Positions 39,375 to 51,171 of a stretch of 64,000 nucleotides of DNA are shown in pieces. The translations under genes were made by a program, and so were the position numbers. This DNA comes from Roseiflexus sp. (GTDB lineage: Bacteria; Chloroflexota; Chloroflexia; Chloroflexales; Roseiflexaceae), in contig JAGHYV010000009.1 of NCBI GenBank assembly GCA_017743475.1, forward strand, positions 1-64,000, in the 5' to 3' direction. Numbering within the stretch: the stretch's first letter is position 1; each line of letters opens with the position of its first letter. The notes beneath the pieces are model-generated. The model saw nothing but the letters and a program-made list of their open reading frames with translations, ran no database searches and was not told the DNA's origin.

Positions 39375-41403
39375 TCTGGCGTCGGCGTTCCTTTGCCAAG
39401 CGTCGCTTTTCTGCGATCATCTCGTCGGTTACATACTCGTCGAACGAACGGAGTCCGGCGAGCTGGAGACCATGCTTCTTCATCAGGCGATACATTTCCT
39501 TGACCTTTTCGATTTCAATGTTCCGACCAAGAGTGTAATCGCCGTACATATGTTCCATGGTCAACAACGCCGTCTCAGCAAGACAGGCATACGCTGTACC
39601 GGGCGGCAGTCCAATATCGAATCCGAAGTCGGGCTCGCCGGGCAGCAGGATTTCGCCCGACTCGATCACCAGCACATCAGGACGGCGGGCTGCATCTTCT
39701 TTTCTCACATCCGGTGGGCGGGCCACATCGCACACGACGGCGCCGGGCTTGAGTTTATCGACATTGATCACCCTGCCGCTCAACGCCGACGTCGTGGTGA
39801 CGATCAGATCACATTCCGCAAGATACGCATCAGCGCTGGTCGTCGCTGTGACTCGCGCGCCGGGCGTTTCAGCTTCGATCTGCTTCTTGAGCGCTAGCAG
39901 TCGTTCCACGCGCGGTGCAACCAGCACCACGTCACCGATCGCCTGCGCCAGCAGTCGTGCACAGACCGAACCGATCGAGCCGGTAGCACCGACGACCATC
40001 GCTTTGCCGCGTGTTAGATCGGTAGCGCCCATTTTGATGACTGCCTGCTTGGCAGCTTCGAGTGTGGCTGCCACAGTCAGTGAGTTGCCTGATGTGATCC
40101 CGATATCGCTCTTCTGCGCCACGGTGATGCCTGCATCGCCCACCACCGACGTAAATGCACCAAGTCCCATGATCTTTGCACCCATACGTTCCGCCATGCG
40201 AGCGCACCTGATCAGGCGACGGTAGGTGAATGATGTGTCGCGGCGCATCAGTTCGCGTGGGGTCGCTCCGAGAGTGAACAACAATCCCTCGATCTCCTCA
40301 CCGGTCGCCTGTGAACGGATGCCGCGAATCTTCGAGATGTACATCGGCGGGAAGTGCGCTGCTACCCGTTCGACCAGGCGCTCTGGAAGGTAACGGGTGA
40401 AGCGGAAGCGCGGGTGGTTGGCGATATGCTTCGGCGAGAGCGGATGAATCACAAATGCAAACCGCGGTTTCTCCGCTGTATTGCTCAGGGTGATAACCTC
40501 TGGTCCCCAATCTGCCTCATCAATGAAGTTGATAATGTCTCCTTCGGTTGGTGTCGGTCCCGACTCCAGGATCGCCACGACAATCGCTTCCAGCACATCG
40601 GCGGAGACGAATGAGCGCTGCGCCGGTTCGAGGCTTTCCAGGCGGGGCGAAAGGGTAACCAGCGTTCGAACGCCGCGTGCACGCAGGTCTTCGATCTCTT
40701 CTGGCGACGGGTCATCAGTGACGATGACCTTGTTCTTCAGATCGTGCGGTGCGAAACGTCGAATGTAGGCAAAATCGCCAGCAATCACGTCCGCCCAGGC
40801 AAAGTGCTTTTCAGCGCGCGCATCATGCCCTTCGCTTCCCAGCGCCACCGGATGCAGCACTCGGTATGGCAGCAACGCCGCAATCGGCAGCGTCGTCGCC
40901 GCATACATATCGAGTTGGGCAATGGTACGCGGCAATGGCAGGAACGGCAACCCACTGTGAACGACCGGATCAGCGAAACGTAGCTCAACGTCGTACTGCA
41001 CCAGCGCCTGCGCCAGCGCATAGCGGTCGATCCCGCTGGTAACGAGAATCCGGCGGTAGTTGAATATGCCGCGCTGCGCCTGATTCGCCTGTTGTATACA
41101 CCAGCGGTCGAGGGTCTGTTTAATCAGGCTGCCAGCGACCACCGGCGTGCGGCGCGCCTGGCGTGCAATCGCGATGGCTTCGTGGTGTGGGTAACGCGCT
41201 GCGCCAACATGGAAGACCGGTGTCAATCCACCAAGACCGATGGCATCCACTTTGCCGTCAAAGTCGCGCACAAGCGACGCAGCCAGGGCAGTGTCGCCGT
41301 TTGTGCCGATGCGGCGTACTTCAATCGGTTGCCCCAGAACAGTCGTAACAAACTGGTAATCGCGTCGTGCAGAACCAAGGCTGATACTCACAATCCGTTT
41401 CAT
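39346..41403 (-). CDS. Two-domain protein: uncharacterised N-terminal domain plus AAR-like (long-chain acyl-ACP reductase/COG5322-like) C-terminal domain
   Basis: AKIMGLGAFTSVVGDAGITV...GITSGNSLTVAATLEAAKQ...MVVGATGSIGSVCARLLAQ...AYACLAETALLTMEHMYGDYTLGRNIEIEKVKEMYRLMKKHGLQLAGL. Confidence 0.8.
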   Translation of the reverse strand: MKRIVSISLGSARRDYQFVTTVLGQPIEVRRIGTNGDTALAASLVRDFDGKVDAIGLGGLTPVFHVGAARYPHHEAIAIARQARRTPVVAGSLIKQTLDRWCIQQANQAQRGIFNYRRILVTSGIDRYALAQALVQYDVELRFADPVVHSGLPFLPLPRTIAQLDMYAATTLPIAALLPYRVLHPVALGSEGHDARAEKHFAWADVIAGDFAYIRRFAPHDLKNKVIVTDDPSPEEIEDLRARGVRTLVTLSPRLESLEPAQRSFVSADVLEAIVVAILESGPTPTEGDIINFIDEADWGPEVITLSNTAEKPRFAFVIHPLSPKHIANHPRFRFTRYLPERLVERVAAHFPPMYISKIRGIRSQATGEEIEGLLFTLGATPRELMRRDTSFTYRRLIRCARMAERMGAKIMGLGAFTSVVGDAGITVAQKSDIGITSGNSLTVAATLEAAKQAVIKMGATDLTRGKAMVVGATGSIGSVCARLLAQAIGDVVLVAPRVERLLALKKQIEAETPGARVTATTSADAYLAECDLIVTTTSALSGRVINVDKLKPGAVVCDVARPPDVRKEDAARRPDVLVIESGEILLPGEPDFGFDIGLPPGTAYACLAETALLTMEHMYGDYTLGRNIEIEKVKEMYRLMKKHGLQLAGLRSFDEYVTDEMIAEKRRLAKERRRQIGRPVGTTS

Positions 41404-41495
41404 GCGCGTCCCCTTTGTCGCTACTAGTCGCTCCGGTGTTCAGAAGAGCGGGGTGGAGATTGCGTAGCCAGTATACCACTACTCACACGCATGCG

Positions 41496-43754
41496 CTAAA
41501 ACGGTTCGGGCGGGCGAACGCGCCACAGCAGCGCGGCAAGCCAGGTGCTGACGGTTACCCAGAGAACGTATCCGCCAGCCGCGAGCGTCACTGCGCGCCC
41601 CGCCCATCCACAGCGCCAGAGCACCGCCGCGCCCACCGCTGCGCTCAGCGCCACGAGCCAGGCGGAGAACATTAGCCAGCGCGTTGAGAGGGTGGAGCCG
41701 CTGAGAAATGGCAGCGCCGCAAAACCTCCAGCGATGAGGATTGTCCCGATCGCCAGGATCGTTGCAGGCCATCGATGTTCGTTTTCTGCACCAGACGACC
41801 GCTCTATCAACCACAGAATACCTGCAGGCAGCAGTGCCAGCAGAAAAAAACCGTAGTGCTGCCGGAAACCTGCGTCCCATAGCGTGTTCCACAGCGTTTC
41901 AAACGATGCTGGCGCCCGTCCTGCCAGACCGGTCAACCCTCCGGTGGCGGTTGCCGCGAGTTGTTGTGCAAACATGCCGGTGTAGGCGCTATAGAAGAAC
42001 ACCACAGCGATAACCTGTGCAACCACGAAGGCAATGCCGTAGATGGCGGCTGTCCGAATCGGCACAGCGCGCCGACGAAGCAGCGCTGCAAGCAGGATGG
42101 CAAGCCCGAAGCCGCCCAGCAGTGACATATTTATCCAGAACCCAAAGTGTCCCAGGTAGACAAGGAGCTGCGCCATCACCAGCATCGCGCACAGTAGAGC
42201 TGCAGAATGCGCTGCGTCCGGTGGTGAGTGACGCGCCAACGCAGACCTGCCAACTGGTCTCCAGAGCATGACCAGCAGAGTGATTAGGAGCAGATGCGCA
42301 CACTGGGTGAAAATATGGGTGCTGAAGTTCCACCATATCGTCAGGTACCCGGCAGGTGCAAACCCATACAGTGCGGCCGTGACCAGCGGTATGGGAAAAG
42401 GGTCGCCAGAGTGGCGGCATAGTTGCTCATCACGTGGCTTCTGGATCAGCGCCATCATCAGCGTATACGCCAGCAACGGACTGAAGGCATCGAGGAGCGC
42501 TGCGCCAAGGTGCAGCAGCGCACGTTGGTCGATGTCAAGCAGCGTGAAAGGCGCCAGGATCAGGTAGAATGCTGGCGGATAGGGGAAATCGACGCCACGG
42601 TTCCGCGACACCAGCATCACCCTGCCTCTCGTCGTTTCAGCGAAGCGATTGGCATGAAATCCAATATCGCCGGGCATCGAGTCGGGGTAGATTTTGCCGC
42701 CGTAGCGCGTGGCGAAGACAATCACAATGATCAGCAGCAGCCAGCGCCGGTGTGTTACCGGGATTGTGATTCCCAGACGCGCCAGTGCACCTATCAGCGC
42801 TGGACGAATTGCAGCCGCGCTCAGGAATGCCAGCGCCGCTAGTCCCGTCGCTGCGCGCACGCTGGCAGTCGCTCGTCCCAGATCGATGATTGGACCCTGC
42901 CAGTCGATCAGCCACATCACTGTCGTCACTACACCCAGCGCCAGCCCTGCGCGCTGCAACATGTGCGGCGCAGCGCGCAGCGCGATAACCAGCATCCACC
43001 CGGCGACCAGAGCAATTAGCGCAGGAGTAGCGCCGAATGCAAAGCGTGGCGGATCAAGCCATGCGCCGCAGACAGCTAGCCCAAGGAGCGGCGCCATGAT
43101 CGTCAGGGCGCCTGTACTTGCAAACCCTGCCTGCCGCAGTGTGATCCACAGGATCAGTCCCGCGACCGACCAGCCGAGGATCGAACGCCAGGGTGGGAAT
43201 GTTGGTCCGGCTTCGACTGCGACAATCACGGTCGTCAGCGGCGTTCCGATGGCACGGCGGTCGCCGGTTGGCGTGACTGTCGCACTACGGATATCGATCT
43301 GATGATCGCCGAACATATCGGCGGGAGGCGGGATCAGGACGCGGTATACTGCTCCGGATTGGCGCACTGGCAGCGACGCAAGATGCTGACTGGATGACCA
43401 GAGTTCGAGTTCGCGTGCACCACGGGTTGCCACCTCATCATTCACCGGCAGTGTGCGAAGCATCAGCACCAGCGAGCGTTGACCGAAGCCCGGAAGTCGT
43501 ATACTGGCCCGTCCGGTTGTCCAGCGGAATACGCCGAAAGGCGACTCCTCGACAGAAAACATGCCACGCACGAGCGGCAGATCGCTGCCCGGACCGTCCT
43601 CACGCCCAATGTCGATGACATATCGTTGCGGCAGTTGAGTGACCAGCGTCAGCAGCAAAACGAAGAGCGCCAGCAACCCGTACAGTGTGCGGTCGCGCAA
43701 CAGCCGGGTTGTTTCGCTGCCAAGGGACGTTCTGATCATCCTATCCATTGGCAC
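41496..43754 (-). CDS. Large multi-TM membrane protein, possibly glycosyltransferase-like
   Basis: 752 aa with many TM segments; no diagnostic catalytic motif recognised with certainty. Confidence 0.7.
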   Translation of the reverse strand: MPMDRMIRTSLGSETTRLLRDRTLYGLLALFVLLLTLVTQLPQRYVIDIGREDGPGSDLPLVRGMFSVEESPFGVFRWTTGRASIRLPGFGQRSLVLMLRTLPVNDEVATRGARELELWSSSQHLASLPVRQSGAVYRVLIPPPADMFGDHQIDIRSATVTPTGDRRAIGTPLTTVIVAVEAGPTFPPWRSILGWSVAGLILWITLRQAGFASTGALTIMAPLLGLAVCGAWLDPPRFAFGATPALIALVAGWMLVIALRAAPHMLQRAGLALGVVTTVMWLIDWQGPIIDLGRATASVRAATGLAALAFLSAAAIRPALIGALARLGITIPVTHRRWLLLIIVIVFATRYGGKIYPDSMPGDIGFHANRFAETTRGRVMLVSRNRGVDFPYPPAFYLILAPFTLLDIDQRALLHLGAALLDAFSPLLAYTLMMALIQKPRDEQLCRHSGDPFPIPLVTAALYGFAPAGYLTIWWNFSTHIFTQCAHLLLITLLVMLWRPVGRSALARHSPPDAAHSAALLCAMLVMAQLLVYLGHFGFWINMSLLGGFGLAILLAALLRRRAVPIRTAAIYGIAFVVAQVIAVVFFYSAYTGMFAQQLAATATGGLTGLAGRAPASFETLWNTLWDAGFRQHYGFFLLALLPAGILWLIERSSGAENEHRWPATILAIGTILIAGGFAALPFLSGSTLSTRWLMFSAWLVALSAAVGAAVLWRCGWAGRAVTLAAGGYVLWVTVSTWLAALLWRVRPPEPF

Positions 43755-43865
43755 CGATTATCCCGATGAGTGTGATGTCCGTCAACTGGTCGCTGATTCA
43801 TGGATTTTCGCAGCGTTGCGCCGTTGTGTATTGGTCTTGTCGCTGTCACACCTGGGGGGACATGC

Positions 43866-43943
43866 ACGCCTGGGAGCAAGGGTGCCCCGCCATCGTTGCG
43901 TCTACAAGGGCAAGATGCCTTCGCTTCCGGGAGAAATGCGAAC
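43866..43943 (+). repeat. Dispersed repeat family B copy
   Basis: acgcctgggagcaagggtgccccgcc...aagggcaagatgccttcgcttccgggagaaatgcgaac. Confidence 0.55.
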
Positions 43944-44032
43944 CTTCGTCCTGTATCGTTGCGGGGCATCACGGCATCTGCTATACTTCCAACCTGTTGG
44001 AGTGAGCCTGCAGCATTTCTGGAACTATCAGC

Positions 44033-45838
44033 ATGGCGGATCAGCGGTACATCCGAAATTTTTCGATCATCGCGCACATCGACCATGGCAAAACCACTCT
44101 GTCGGATCGTTTGCTCGAAATGACCGGGACGATCAGTGAGCGCGAGCGTCGTGAGCAGGTGCTCGATGCGATGGACCTGGAGCGTGAACGCGGCATCACC
44201 ATCAAAAGCAAAGCCGTGCGCATGTACTACACGGCGCGCGATGGTCAGATATATCAGTTCAACCTGGTTGATACGCCCGGTCACGTCGATTTCGGCTTCG
44301 AGGTTGGGCGCGCGCTGGCTGCTGGCGAAGGTGCCATCCTGGTGGTTGATGCCTCTCAGGGTATCGAGGCGCAAACACTGGCGAACGTCTACCTGGCGCT
44401 AGAAAACGACCTGACGATCATCCCAGTGCTCAACAAAATCGACCTGCCTGGCGCCGACCCAGATCACGTCGCAATGGAGATCGAACGGGTATTGGGGTTG
44501 CCCGCCGAAGAGGTGCTGCGCGTCTCCGCCAAGCAGGGCATTGGCATTGATGAGTTGCTCGAAGCGATTGTCGAGCGCATTCCGCCGCCGCATGGTCAGC
44601 ATGACCGACCGCTACGCGCGCTGATCTTCGATAGCCACTACGATCCGTACAAGGGTGTTATCGCCTACGTGCGAGTCGTGGACGGCACACTTCCCGTCGG
44701 TGCGCGTTTGCGTATGCTTGGGACTAACGCCGAAGCGGAAGCCCTGGAGGTAGGTACGTTTCGTCCGCAGATGACGCCACTCGATAGGCTCGACACCGGT
44801 GAGGTGGGGTATGTCGCTACCGGTCTCAAGCAGATTGGTGAATGTCAGGTAGGGGACACAATCACCCTTGCCGATGCGCCAGCTGAAATTGCGCTTCCCG
44901 GTTACCGTCCTGCCAAACCGATGGTCTTCGCAGGTCTCTATCCGGTGGACACGAATGCCTATGCTGACCTGCGTGATGCACTTGAGAAACTGAAACTCAA
45001 CGATGCGGCGCTCTCGTTCGTGCCTGAAAAGTCGGTGGCGCTTGGATCTGGCTTCCGTTGCGGCTTTCTGGGTCTGCTGCACATGGAAATCGTGCGCGAA
45101 CGGCTGGAACGCGAATATGGGCTTGACCTGCTGATCACCGCGCCGAGTGTCGAGTACCAGGTGCTCCTCTCCAACGGGGATGTCATCACCGTCGATAATC
45201 CTTCCGATATGCCGGATCCAGGGCGGATCGAGTCGATCGAAGAGCCGATCATGCTGATCACGATCATCACACCGACGCGCTATATTGGCTCGATCATGGA
45301 ACTGGTGACCAGCAAGCGCGGCGTTTTCGAGACGATGGAGCACCTTGATCCGCAGCGTGTTGCCCTTAAGTACAAGATCCCGCTCTCGGAAATTGTGGTT
45401 GATTTTTATGATCAGTTGAAGTCGCGCACCCAGGGGTATGCATCGCTCGATTACACCCTTGCCGGGTATCAACCCGCCGATCTGGTGAAACTCGATATCC
45501 TGGTGAACGGTCAACCAGTCGATGCGCTGTCCCTGATCGTTCATCGCGACTCTGCCTATGCCCAGGGACGTGCGCTGGTCGAGCGGTTGCGCAAACTGAT
45601 CCCGCGGCAGCTATTCGAGGTGCCGATTCAGGCAGCGATTGGCAGTAAGGTGATTGCGCGCGAAACGATCCGGGCAATGCGCAAAGATGTGCTTGCCAAA
45701 TGCTACGGCGGTGATGTCACACGCAAACGGAAACTGCTCGAAAAGCAAAAAGAGGGCAAAAAGCGCATGAAAATGGTCGGCAACGTTGAGATACCGCAGG
45801 AAGCGTTTATGGCAGTGCTCTCGCTGAACGCCGAATAG
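44033..45838 (+). CDS. lepA: Elongation factor 4
   Basis: [32 protein letters not shown]...[17 protein letters not shown]-terminal [28 protein letters not shown]. Confidence 0.98.
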   Translation: MADQRYIRNFSIIAHIDHGKTTLSDRLLEMTGTISERERREQVLDAMDLERERGITIKSKAVRMYYTARDGQIYQFNLVDTPGHVDFGFEVGRALAAGEGAILVVDASQGIEAQTLANVYLALENDLTIIPVLNKIDLPGADPDHVAMEIERVLGLPAEEVLRVSAKQGIGIDELLEAIVERIPPPHGQHDRPLRALIFDSHYDPYKGVIAYVRVVDGTLPVGARLRMLGTNAEAEALEVGTFRPQMTPLDRLDTGEVGYVATGLKQIGECQVGDTITLADAPAEIALPGYRPAKPMVFAGLYPVDTNAYADLRDALEKLKLNDAALSFVPEKSVALGSGFRCGFLGLLHMEIVRERLEREYGLDLLITAPSVEYQVLLSNGDVITVDNPSDMPDPGRIESIEEPIMLITIITPTRYIGSIMELVTSKRGVFETMEHLDPQRVALKYKIPLSEIVVDFYDQLKSRTQGYASLDYTLAGYQPADLVKLDILVNGQPVDALSLIVHRDSAYAQGRALVERLRKLIPRQLFEVPIQAAIGSKVIARETIRAMRKDVLAKCYGGDVTRKRKLLEKQKEGKKRMKMVGNVEIPQEAFMAVLSLNAE

Positions 45839-46011
45839 CGCCCGTTTGCATAACAGTGCAGACGGTGAGTCTCGTGCAAAAAGGTCATGTCACCGCAGCG
45901 AACGCAGCCAGCAATGGAATGGATGGACATCTCTGTGCACCCAGCGTCTCGGCGGTGAGTTTTTCGGTGGAATCATAACGGTTTATTTCGTCTGTGGTGA
46001 AAGGACCTTCC

Positions 46012-47025
46012 GTGAATCTCAAACATGCCATCGCTGTATTTCTGATCGCTCTGGCACTGGCTGCGTGCGGTGCGGGCGCTCAGACCGTTGCCAGGGTCGA
46101 TAATGTCACACTGACGCGCCAGGAACTCGATCAGCGTATTGATCGCATTGAGAAAGGATTTGCGCAACAGGTGGGGACGGGGGTTCCAATACCGTCGCGC
46201 CTCGATATCGAACGTGAACTGGTATCACAGTTTATCGATCAGCAATTGACCCTCGGTCTTGCCCGTCAGCGCGGTATTACGGTCAGCGATAGCGAGGTAA
46301 ACAATCAGATCGAGCAGTTCCGCCAGCGGATCCAGATGGGGGGCGGGATGTCGCTCGAACAGGCGATCCAGGATCAACTCGGCTTGCCAGGGGAGTCATC
46401 GCCGGAGTTCCGTTTGTTCGTGACCTACTTTCTGGCGCGCCAGAAACTCAGTGAAACGCTGGTCTCCGAGGCCGATATTCGCCAGCGGATCACCGATGAG
46501 GTGATGGCAGACACAAAGCGGATGGTTGATGTGGCAACTGTGGCGCACATTCTGGTAACAACCGAAGATGAGGCGAAACAGGTGATTGAGCGTCTCGACA
46601 AGGGCGAGTCGTTCGCTGACCTGGCAAAAGAGTTGTCGCAGGACCCCGGCTCAGCGAACAACGGCGGCGTGTATGAGAACATCCAGCGAGGTCAGTTTGT
46701 TCCTGAGTTCGACAAAGCAATGTTCGAAGACCTGCAACCGGGTGAAACGACGAAGACCCCGGTGCAGACTCAGTTTGGCTGGCATGTGATCCGACTTGTT
46801 TCGCGTGGACAGGCGCCAGCGCTCGATCCGACGAACGCTCAGGCAGTCATTGAGCAGCGCATCGCGCAGGAACTGCCGTTCGAGCAACAAACTGCGTTCG
46901 AACGTCTGTTACGGAGCGAACGTGAGAAGGCAATTCAGGAGCAACGTTTGGTTGAACCGGTCTTCCCGACGCCAACGCCCGAACCACTGCCAACGATTGC
47001 TCCGCTACCGACACCAGTGCCATGA
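46012..47025 (+). CDS. Lipoprotein peptidyl-prolyl isomerase (parvulin/SurA-PrsA type)
   Basis: Lipobox LALAACGAG; AHILVTTEDEAKQVIERLDKGESFADLAKELSQDPGSANNGG...FGWHVIRL. Confidence 0.92.
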   Translation: MNLKHAIAVFLIALALAACGAGAQTVARVDNVTLTRQELDQRIDRIEKGFAQQVGTGVPIPSRLDIERELVSQFIDQQLTLGLARQRGITVSDSEVNNQIEQFRQRIQMGGGMSLEQAIQDQLGLPGESSPEFRLFVTYFLARQKLSETLVSEADIRQRITDEVMADTKRMVDVATVAHILVTTEDEAKQVIERLDKGESFADLAKELSQDPGSANNGGVYENIQRGQFVPEFDKAMFEDLQPGETTKTPVQTQFGWHVIRLVSRGQAPALDPTNAQAVIEQRIAQELPFEQQTAFERLLRSEREKAIQEQRLVEPVFPTPTPEPLPTIAPLPTPVP

Positions 47026-48569
47026 TCACGATTGTTGGACTTGGTCCCGGCGATCCAGGCATGATCACGCGCGCAGCGTGGGAGGTGATTTCCACGACGC
47101 GCGTGCTCTATCTGCGCACTGCGGTGCACCCGACAGTTACCGCGCTGCCGTCGGGCATTGTCGTTCATACGTTCGACGGTCTGTACGAGCGAGCGGAGCG
47201 TTTCGATGAGGTGTACGAGCAGATCGCCGATGACCTGATCGCGCGCGCGCGCGGCGGGGAGCCAGTGGTGTATGCAGTTCCGGGAGATCCACTGTTGGCG
47301 GAAGCCACCTCCCGCCATCTGTTGCGCCGCGCGCGCGCGCAGGGCATCCCTGTACGCGTTCTGTCTGGGGTGAGTTTCATTGAGCCAACATGCGCGCTGC
47401 TGGGGGTTGATCCGCTCGAACATGGGTTGCAGTTGATCGATGCACTCGATCTGGTGATCGTTGATGCGCCAGAGCACAACCAGGCGCCCTCGTGGGCGAC
47501 GCTCCATGGATATGCGTATGCGCCGCCGCTGTTGCCGTTTCCACTGACTCCCACGCGCCCGGCGCTGATCTGTCAGGTCTACAGCCGGTCGGTAGCGTCG
47601 CATGTCAAACTGTCGCTGATGGAACGCTACCCGGCTGATCATCCGGTGACGCTGGTTCGCGCTGCGGGGGTGGCAGATCAGGAGTCTGCCACTGAACTTC
47701 TGCTACATATGCTTGATCATCGCAGCGATTTCGACCACCTGACCAGTCTGTTTGTGCCGCCGCTGACGCCTCTTGCCGACCTGCGCGGAGCGGAAGGGGT
47801 GGCGTCTATCGTCGCGCGTCTGCTTGGACCGAATGGGTGCCCGTGGGATCGCGAGCAGACGCCGCAGTCATTGCGCCTGGCGTTGCTCGAAGAGGTGCAT
47901 GAGGCGTTGGAGGCGCTCGATGCCAACGATGATGTGGCGCTAGTCGAAGAACTGGGCGATCTGCTGCTCAACGTGCTGATGCAGAGCGAAATGGCTCGTC
48001 AGGCGGGGCGCTTCGATGCTGGCGATGTGTTCAGCACCGCGGCGGAGAAATTGATCCGCCGTCATCCCCACGTGTTTGGCACGCTCGATGTGGCAGCGAG
48101 CAATGAGGTGCTGCGCAATTGGGAGGCGATCAAACGCACCGAACGTGCTGCGAAAGGTGCGCAGCGTCACGGTGCGCTCGATGGCATTCCGTCGTCGTTG
48201 CCTGCTCTGGCAATGGCGCAGAAGGTGATTGACAAGGCTGCCAGATCTGGGTTCGATGCGCCGGAGATCGATCACGCCTGGGAGTCGCTGGCGGAAGAAC
48301 TCGACGAACTGCGCACCAGTGCAACAGATCCGGCACAGGCAGAAGCTGAATTGGGCGATGCGCTGCTAGCGCTTGCCCGGTTGGGTTGGCGGCTCAACGT
48401 CGATGCCGAAAGCGCGTTGCGCTCCGCTGTTGCCCGTTTTCGTCGTCGGTTTGCCCGCCTCGAAGAGCTGATCGAGGGTCGCGACCTGCATACGTTGAGC
48501 GTTGCTGAGAAACTGGCGCTGTGGGATCGTGCTCGTGAAGCATCCGATGATGTCGATGTCGCACAGTGA
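47022..48569 (+). CDS. mazG: Tetrapyrrole methylase-like domain fused to MazG nucleotide pyrophosphohydrolase
   Basis: [50 protein letters not shown]...[12 protein letters not shown]. Confidence 0.93.
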   Translation: MITIVGLGPGDPGMITRAAWEVISTTRVLYLRTAVHPTVTALPSGIVVHTFDGLYERAERFDEVYEQIADDLIARARGGEPVVYAVPGDPLLAEATSRHLLRRARAQGIPVRVLSGVSFIEPTCALLGVDPLEHGLQLIDALDLVIVDAPEHNQAPSWATLHGYAYAPPLLPFPLTPTRPALICQVYSRSVASHVKLSLMERYPADHPVTLVRAAGVADQESATELLLHMLDHRSDFDHLTSLFVPPLTPLADLRGAEGVASIVARLLGPNGCPWDREQTPQSLRLALLEEVHEALEALDANDDVALVEELGDLLLNVLMQSEMARQAGRFDAGDVFSTAAEKLIRRHPHVFGTLDVAASNEVLRNWEAIKRTERAAKGAQRHGALDGIPSSLPALAMAQKVIDKAARSGFDAPEIDHAWESLAEELDELRTSATDPAQAEAELGDALLALARLGWRLNVDAESALRSAVARFRRRFARLEELIEGRDLHTLSVAEKLALWDRAREASDDVDVAQ

Positions 48570-48802
48570 ATAGTATGCCCAGACCGCCGCTTGACATTCG
48601 CGTTGGCGATATTGTGCAGATGCGCAAGCCGCATCCGTGCGGCGGCGATACCTGGGAGGTTGTGCGGATCGGCGCCGAGATCGGAATCCGCTGCCGGACC
48701 TGCAAGCGTAAGATTTTGTTGCCGCGATCCGATTTTGAGCGTCGGGTCAAACGGGTTGTGGAACATACGCTATCGAGCGGCGATTACCCTTCCGGCAGCT
48801 AA
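48566..48802 (+). CDS. DUF951-type protein
   Basis: [56 protein letters not shown]. Confidence 0.88.
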   Translation: MNSMPRPPLDIRVGDIVQMRKPHPCGGDTWEVVRIGAEIGIRCRTCKRKILLPRSDFERRVKRVVEHTLSSGDYPSGS

Positions 48803-48914
48803 CGAAGGTCAAGAAGGCGACCGAATCGTACTGGCACAGGTTGGCATCTCGCTGTATCATGTGGAAGAAGTGTTCTGTGTGTCAAACGTCAGCCTGGAAA
48901 CGAGGCGCACCGCG

Positions 48915-50309
48915 ATGCCTGCACACTGCTCCCCTTATCAGCGTAGCGGCATGCTCGTTGTGGCGCTTGCGACTGCGCTGCTCCTCCTCACTCTGCCGGA
49001 CAAGAGCGTAACAGCCCAACAGAGTGGCGGTCCACTGTATGCTGTTGAGGTCAACGGGATTGTAACGGCGCCAACAATCGATTATTTGCGACGGGCAGTG
49101 CAGATCGCCGAAGCTTCAAGCGCCGATGCGCTGATCATTTCGTATAGCAGCACTGGTGGCGTGCTACGCGAGGTGCGCGTCTTTGCGGCTGAGATTGTGC
49201 AGGCGCGTGTGCCGATTGTTGTGTTTATCACCCCACGCGGCACGCAGGCGGGTCCTGCTGGCGCAATATTCGTGACTGCAGCGCATGTGAGTGCGCTTGC
49301 CCCTGATACCAGTTTTGGCAGTCCTTTTCCCCTTGCGCAGGTGGATGAAACCCTCAGTCAGCAGACCCGCGATCTCCTGCTCGATAATGTCAGTGCTCAA
49401 ATGAAGAAGTGGAATGAGACTCGTGGACGGAATGCCGACTGGATCGACCGCGCAGTTCGGGAAGGGGTCATTCTCAACAATCAGCAGGCGATCAGTCTTG
49501 ATCCGCCTGCCGTCGATCTGGTGGCAGCCGATCAGCGTGAACTGTTGACCCTGCTCGAAGGACGCACGGTGACGCTTGATGATGGTCGAACAGTTCGCAT
49601 TTCGGCGCTTGGACGAACGCCAACGCTTATCGAGCCAACATTGTTCGAGAGTCTTCGCCTGGCGCTCGCTGATCCAACGGTTGCGTTTGCGCTCCTGGTG
49701 CTTGGATCAATGGCGATCTATCTCGAATTGAACACACCCGGCGTCGGATTGTTTGCTGGCGCAGGGTTAGTACTGTTGCTGGGCGCTGCTGCCGGATTTC
49801 TGGTTCTTCCAATCGTATGGTGGGGTATGACGCTGGTGATCCTCGGTCTGGTATTGATCGGCGCGGAGTTTGTCGCGCCAACCCATGGCGGTTTGATGAT
49901 TACTGGTCTGGCGATGCTCGGTGTTGGCGGCGGGAATCTGATCGATGCCACGCAGGCACCCGGTGCGGGTGTAGCCTGGTGGGCGCTCCTGATCGTGGTC
50001 GGCGGGATTGCGGCAACTGCAGCAGCGGGTCTGGCGCTGGCGCTGCGTAGTCGCAAGCGTCCGGCAGCTACCGGAACTGAGGCGCTCATTGGGCGTCTGG
50101 CGCAGGTGCGGCGGCGGTTGGACCCGCGTGGCATGGTGTTTGTCGAGGGTGCGCTGTGGCAGGCGATCAGTGAATCCGAACCGGTGGAAGTCGGCGATTG
50201 GGTACGGGTGGTTGCAGTGCATAATCTGCAACTGATTGTGCGTCCGCTCGAAAGCGAGGAGCCAGCTCCGCAGGAAGCGCAACCGCCTTCCGGGGGACGC
50301 GTCGTGTAG
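48915..50309 (+). CDS. NfeD family (ClpP-like, membrane-bound) protein
   Basis: [40 protein letters not shown] block; C-terminal OB-like domain. Confidence 0.88.
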   Translation: MPAHCSPYQRSGMLVVALATALLLLTLPDKSVTAQQSGGPLYAVEVNGIVTAPTIDYLRRAVQIAEASSADALIISYSSTGGVLREVRVFAAEIVQARVPIVVFITPRGTQAGPAGAIFVTAAHVSALAPDTSFGSPFPLAQVDETLSQQTRDLLLDNVSAQMKKWNETRGRNADWIDRAVREGVILNNQQAISLDPPAVDLVAADQRELLTLLEGRTVTLDDGRTVRISALGRTPTLIEPTLFESLRLALADPTVAFALLVLGSMAIYLELNTPGVGLFAGAGLVLLLGAAAGFLVLPIVWWGMTLVILGLVLIGAEFVAPTHGGLMITGLAMLGVGGGNLIDATQAPGAGVAWWALLIVVGGIAATAAAGLALALRSRKRPAATGTEALIGRLAQVRRRLDPRGMVFVEGALWQAISESEPVEVGDWVRVVAVHNLQLIVRPLESEEPAPQEAQPPSGGRVV

Positions 50310-50325
50310 ATACAAGGAGCTTGTC

Positions 50326-51171
50326 ATGGGTTCTGGAGCCGTTTTGTTGTGTCTTGGAGTTCTTCTCTTCGCGATCCTCATGATCGGGTTTTCCGCCATC
50401 AAGATTGTGCCGGAGTATGAACGGGGGGTTGTCTTCCGACTCGGTCGGTTGGTTGGTGCGCGCGGACCTGGTTTGTTCTTCCTCATCCCGTTTATCGAAC
50501 GCATGGTGCGGGTTGATCAACGCGTCATCACCATGGACGTGCCGCCGCAGGAGGTCATTACCCTCGACAATGTGACCATCAAGGTCAACGCGGTGCTCTA
50601 CTTCATGGTTGTAGACCCGGAAAAGGCGATCGTGAAAGTGATGGACTACATCCGGGCGACGATGCAGATTGCCCAGACGACGCTGCGCAGTGTGGTCGGT
50701 CAGGTCGAACTTGATGAACTGCTGGCGCGTCGTGAGGCGATCAATGAGCGTCTGCAACGGATCATCGACGAGCAGACCGAACCGTGGGGCGTCAAAGTGA
50801 CGATTGTCGAAGTGAAGGATGTCGAACTGCCGCAGGGTATGCAGCGCGCGATGGCGAAGCAGGCGGAAGCTGAGCGTGAGAAGCGCGCCAAGATCATCCA
50901 CGCCGACGGTGAACTGGCAGCATCACGTATGCTGGCTGAGGCAGCCACGATCATCGCCAGTGAGCCGGTGACGCTGCAACTGCGCTATCTACAGACATTG
51001 ACCGAAATCGCGGTCGAAAAGAACAGCACTATCATCTTCCCGCTGCCGGTCGATACGATCAAAATCTTCATGGATGGATTGGAACGCGCTCAGCGCAACG
51101 GTGTCGCGCCGATTACCCGTCGCGAAGAGTTGAGCGAGCAGCCTAGCGAGCAGGATGGTCAGGCTGCATGA
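50326..51171 (+). CDS. Slipin/SPFH (stomatin-like) protein
   Basis: [69 protein letters not shown]. Confidence 0.95.
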   Translation: MGSGAVLLCLGVLLFAILMIGFSAIKIVPEYERGVVFRLGRLVGARGPGLFFLIPFIERMVRVDQRVITMDVPPQEVITLDNVTIKVNAVLYFMVVDPEKAIVKVMDYIRATMQIAQTTLRSVVGQVELDELLARREAINERLQRIIDEQTEPWGVKVTIVEVKDVELPQGMQRAMAKQAEAEREKRAKIIHADGELAASRMLAEAATIIASEPVTLQLRYLQTLTEIAVEKNSTIIFPLPVDTIKIFMDGLERAQRNGVAPITRREELSEQPSEQDGQAA

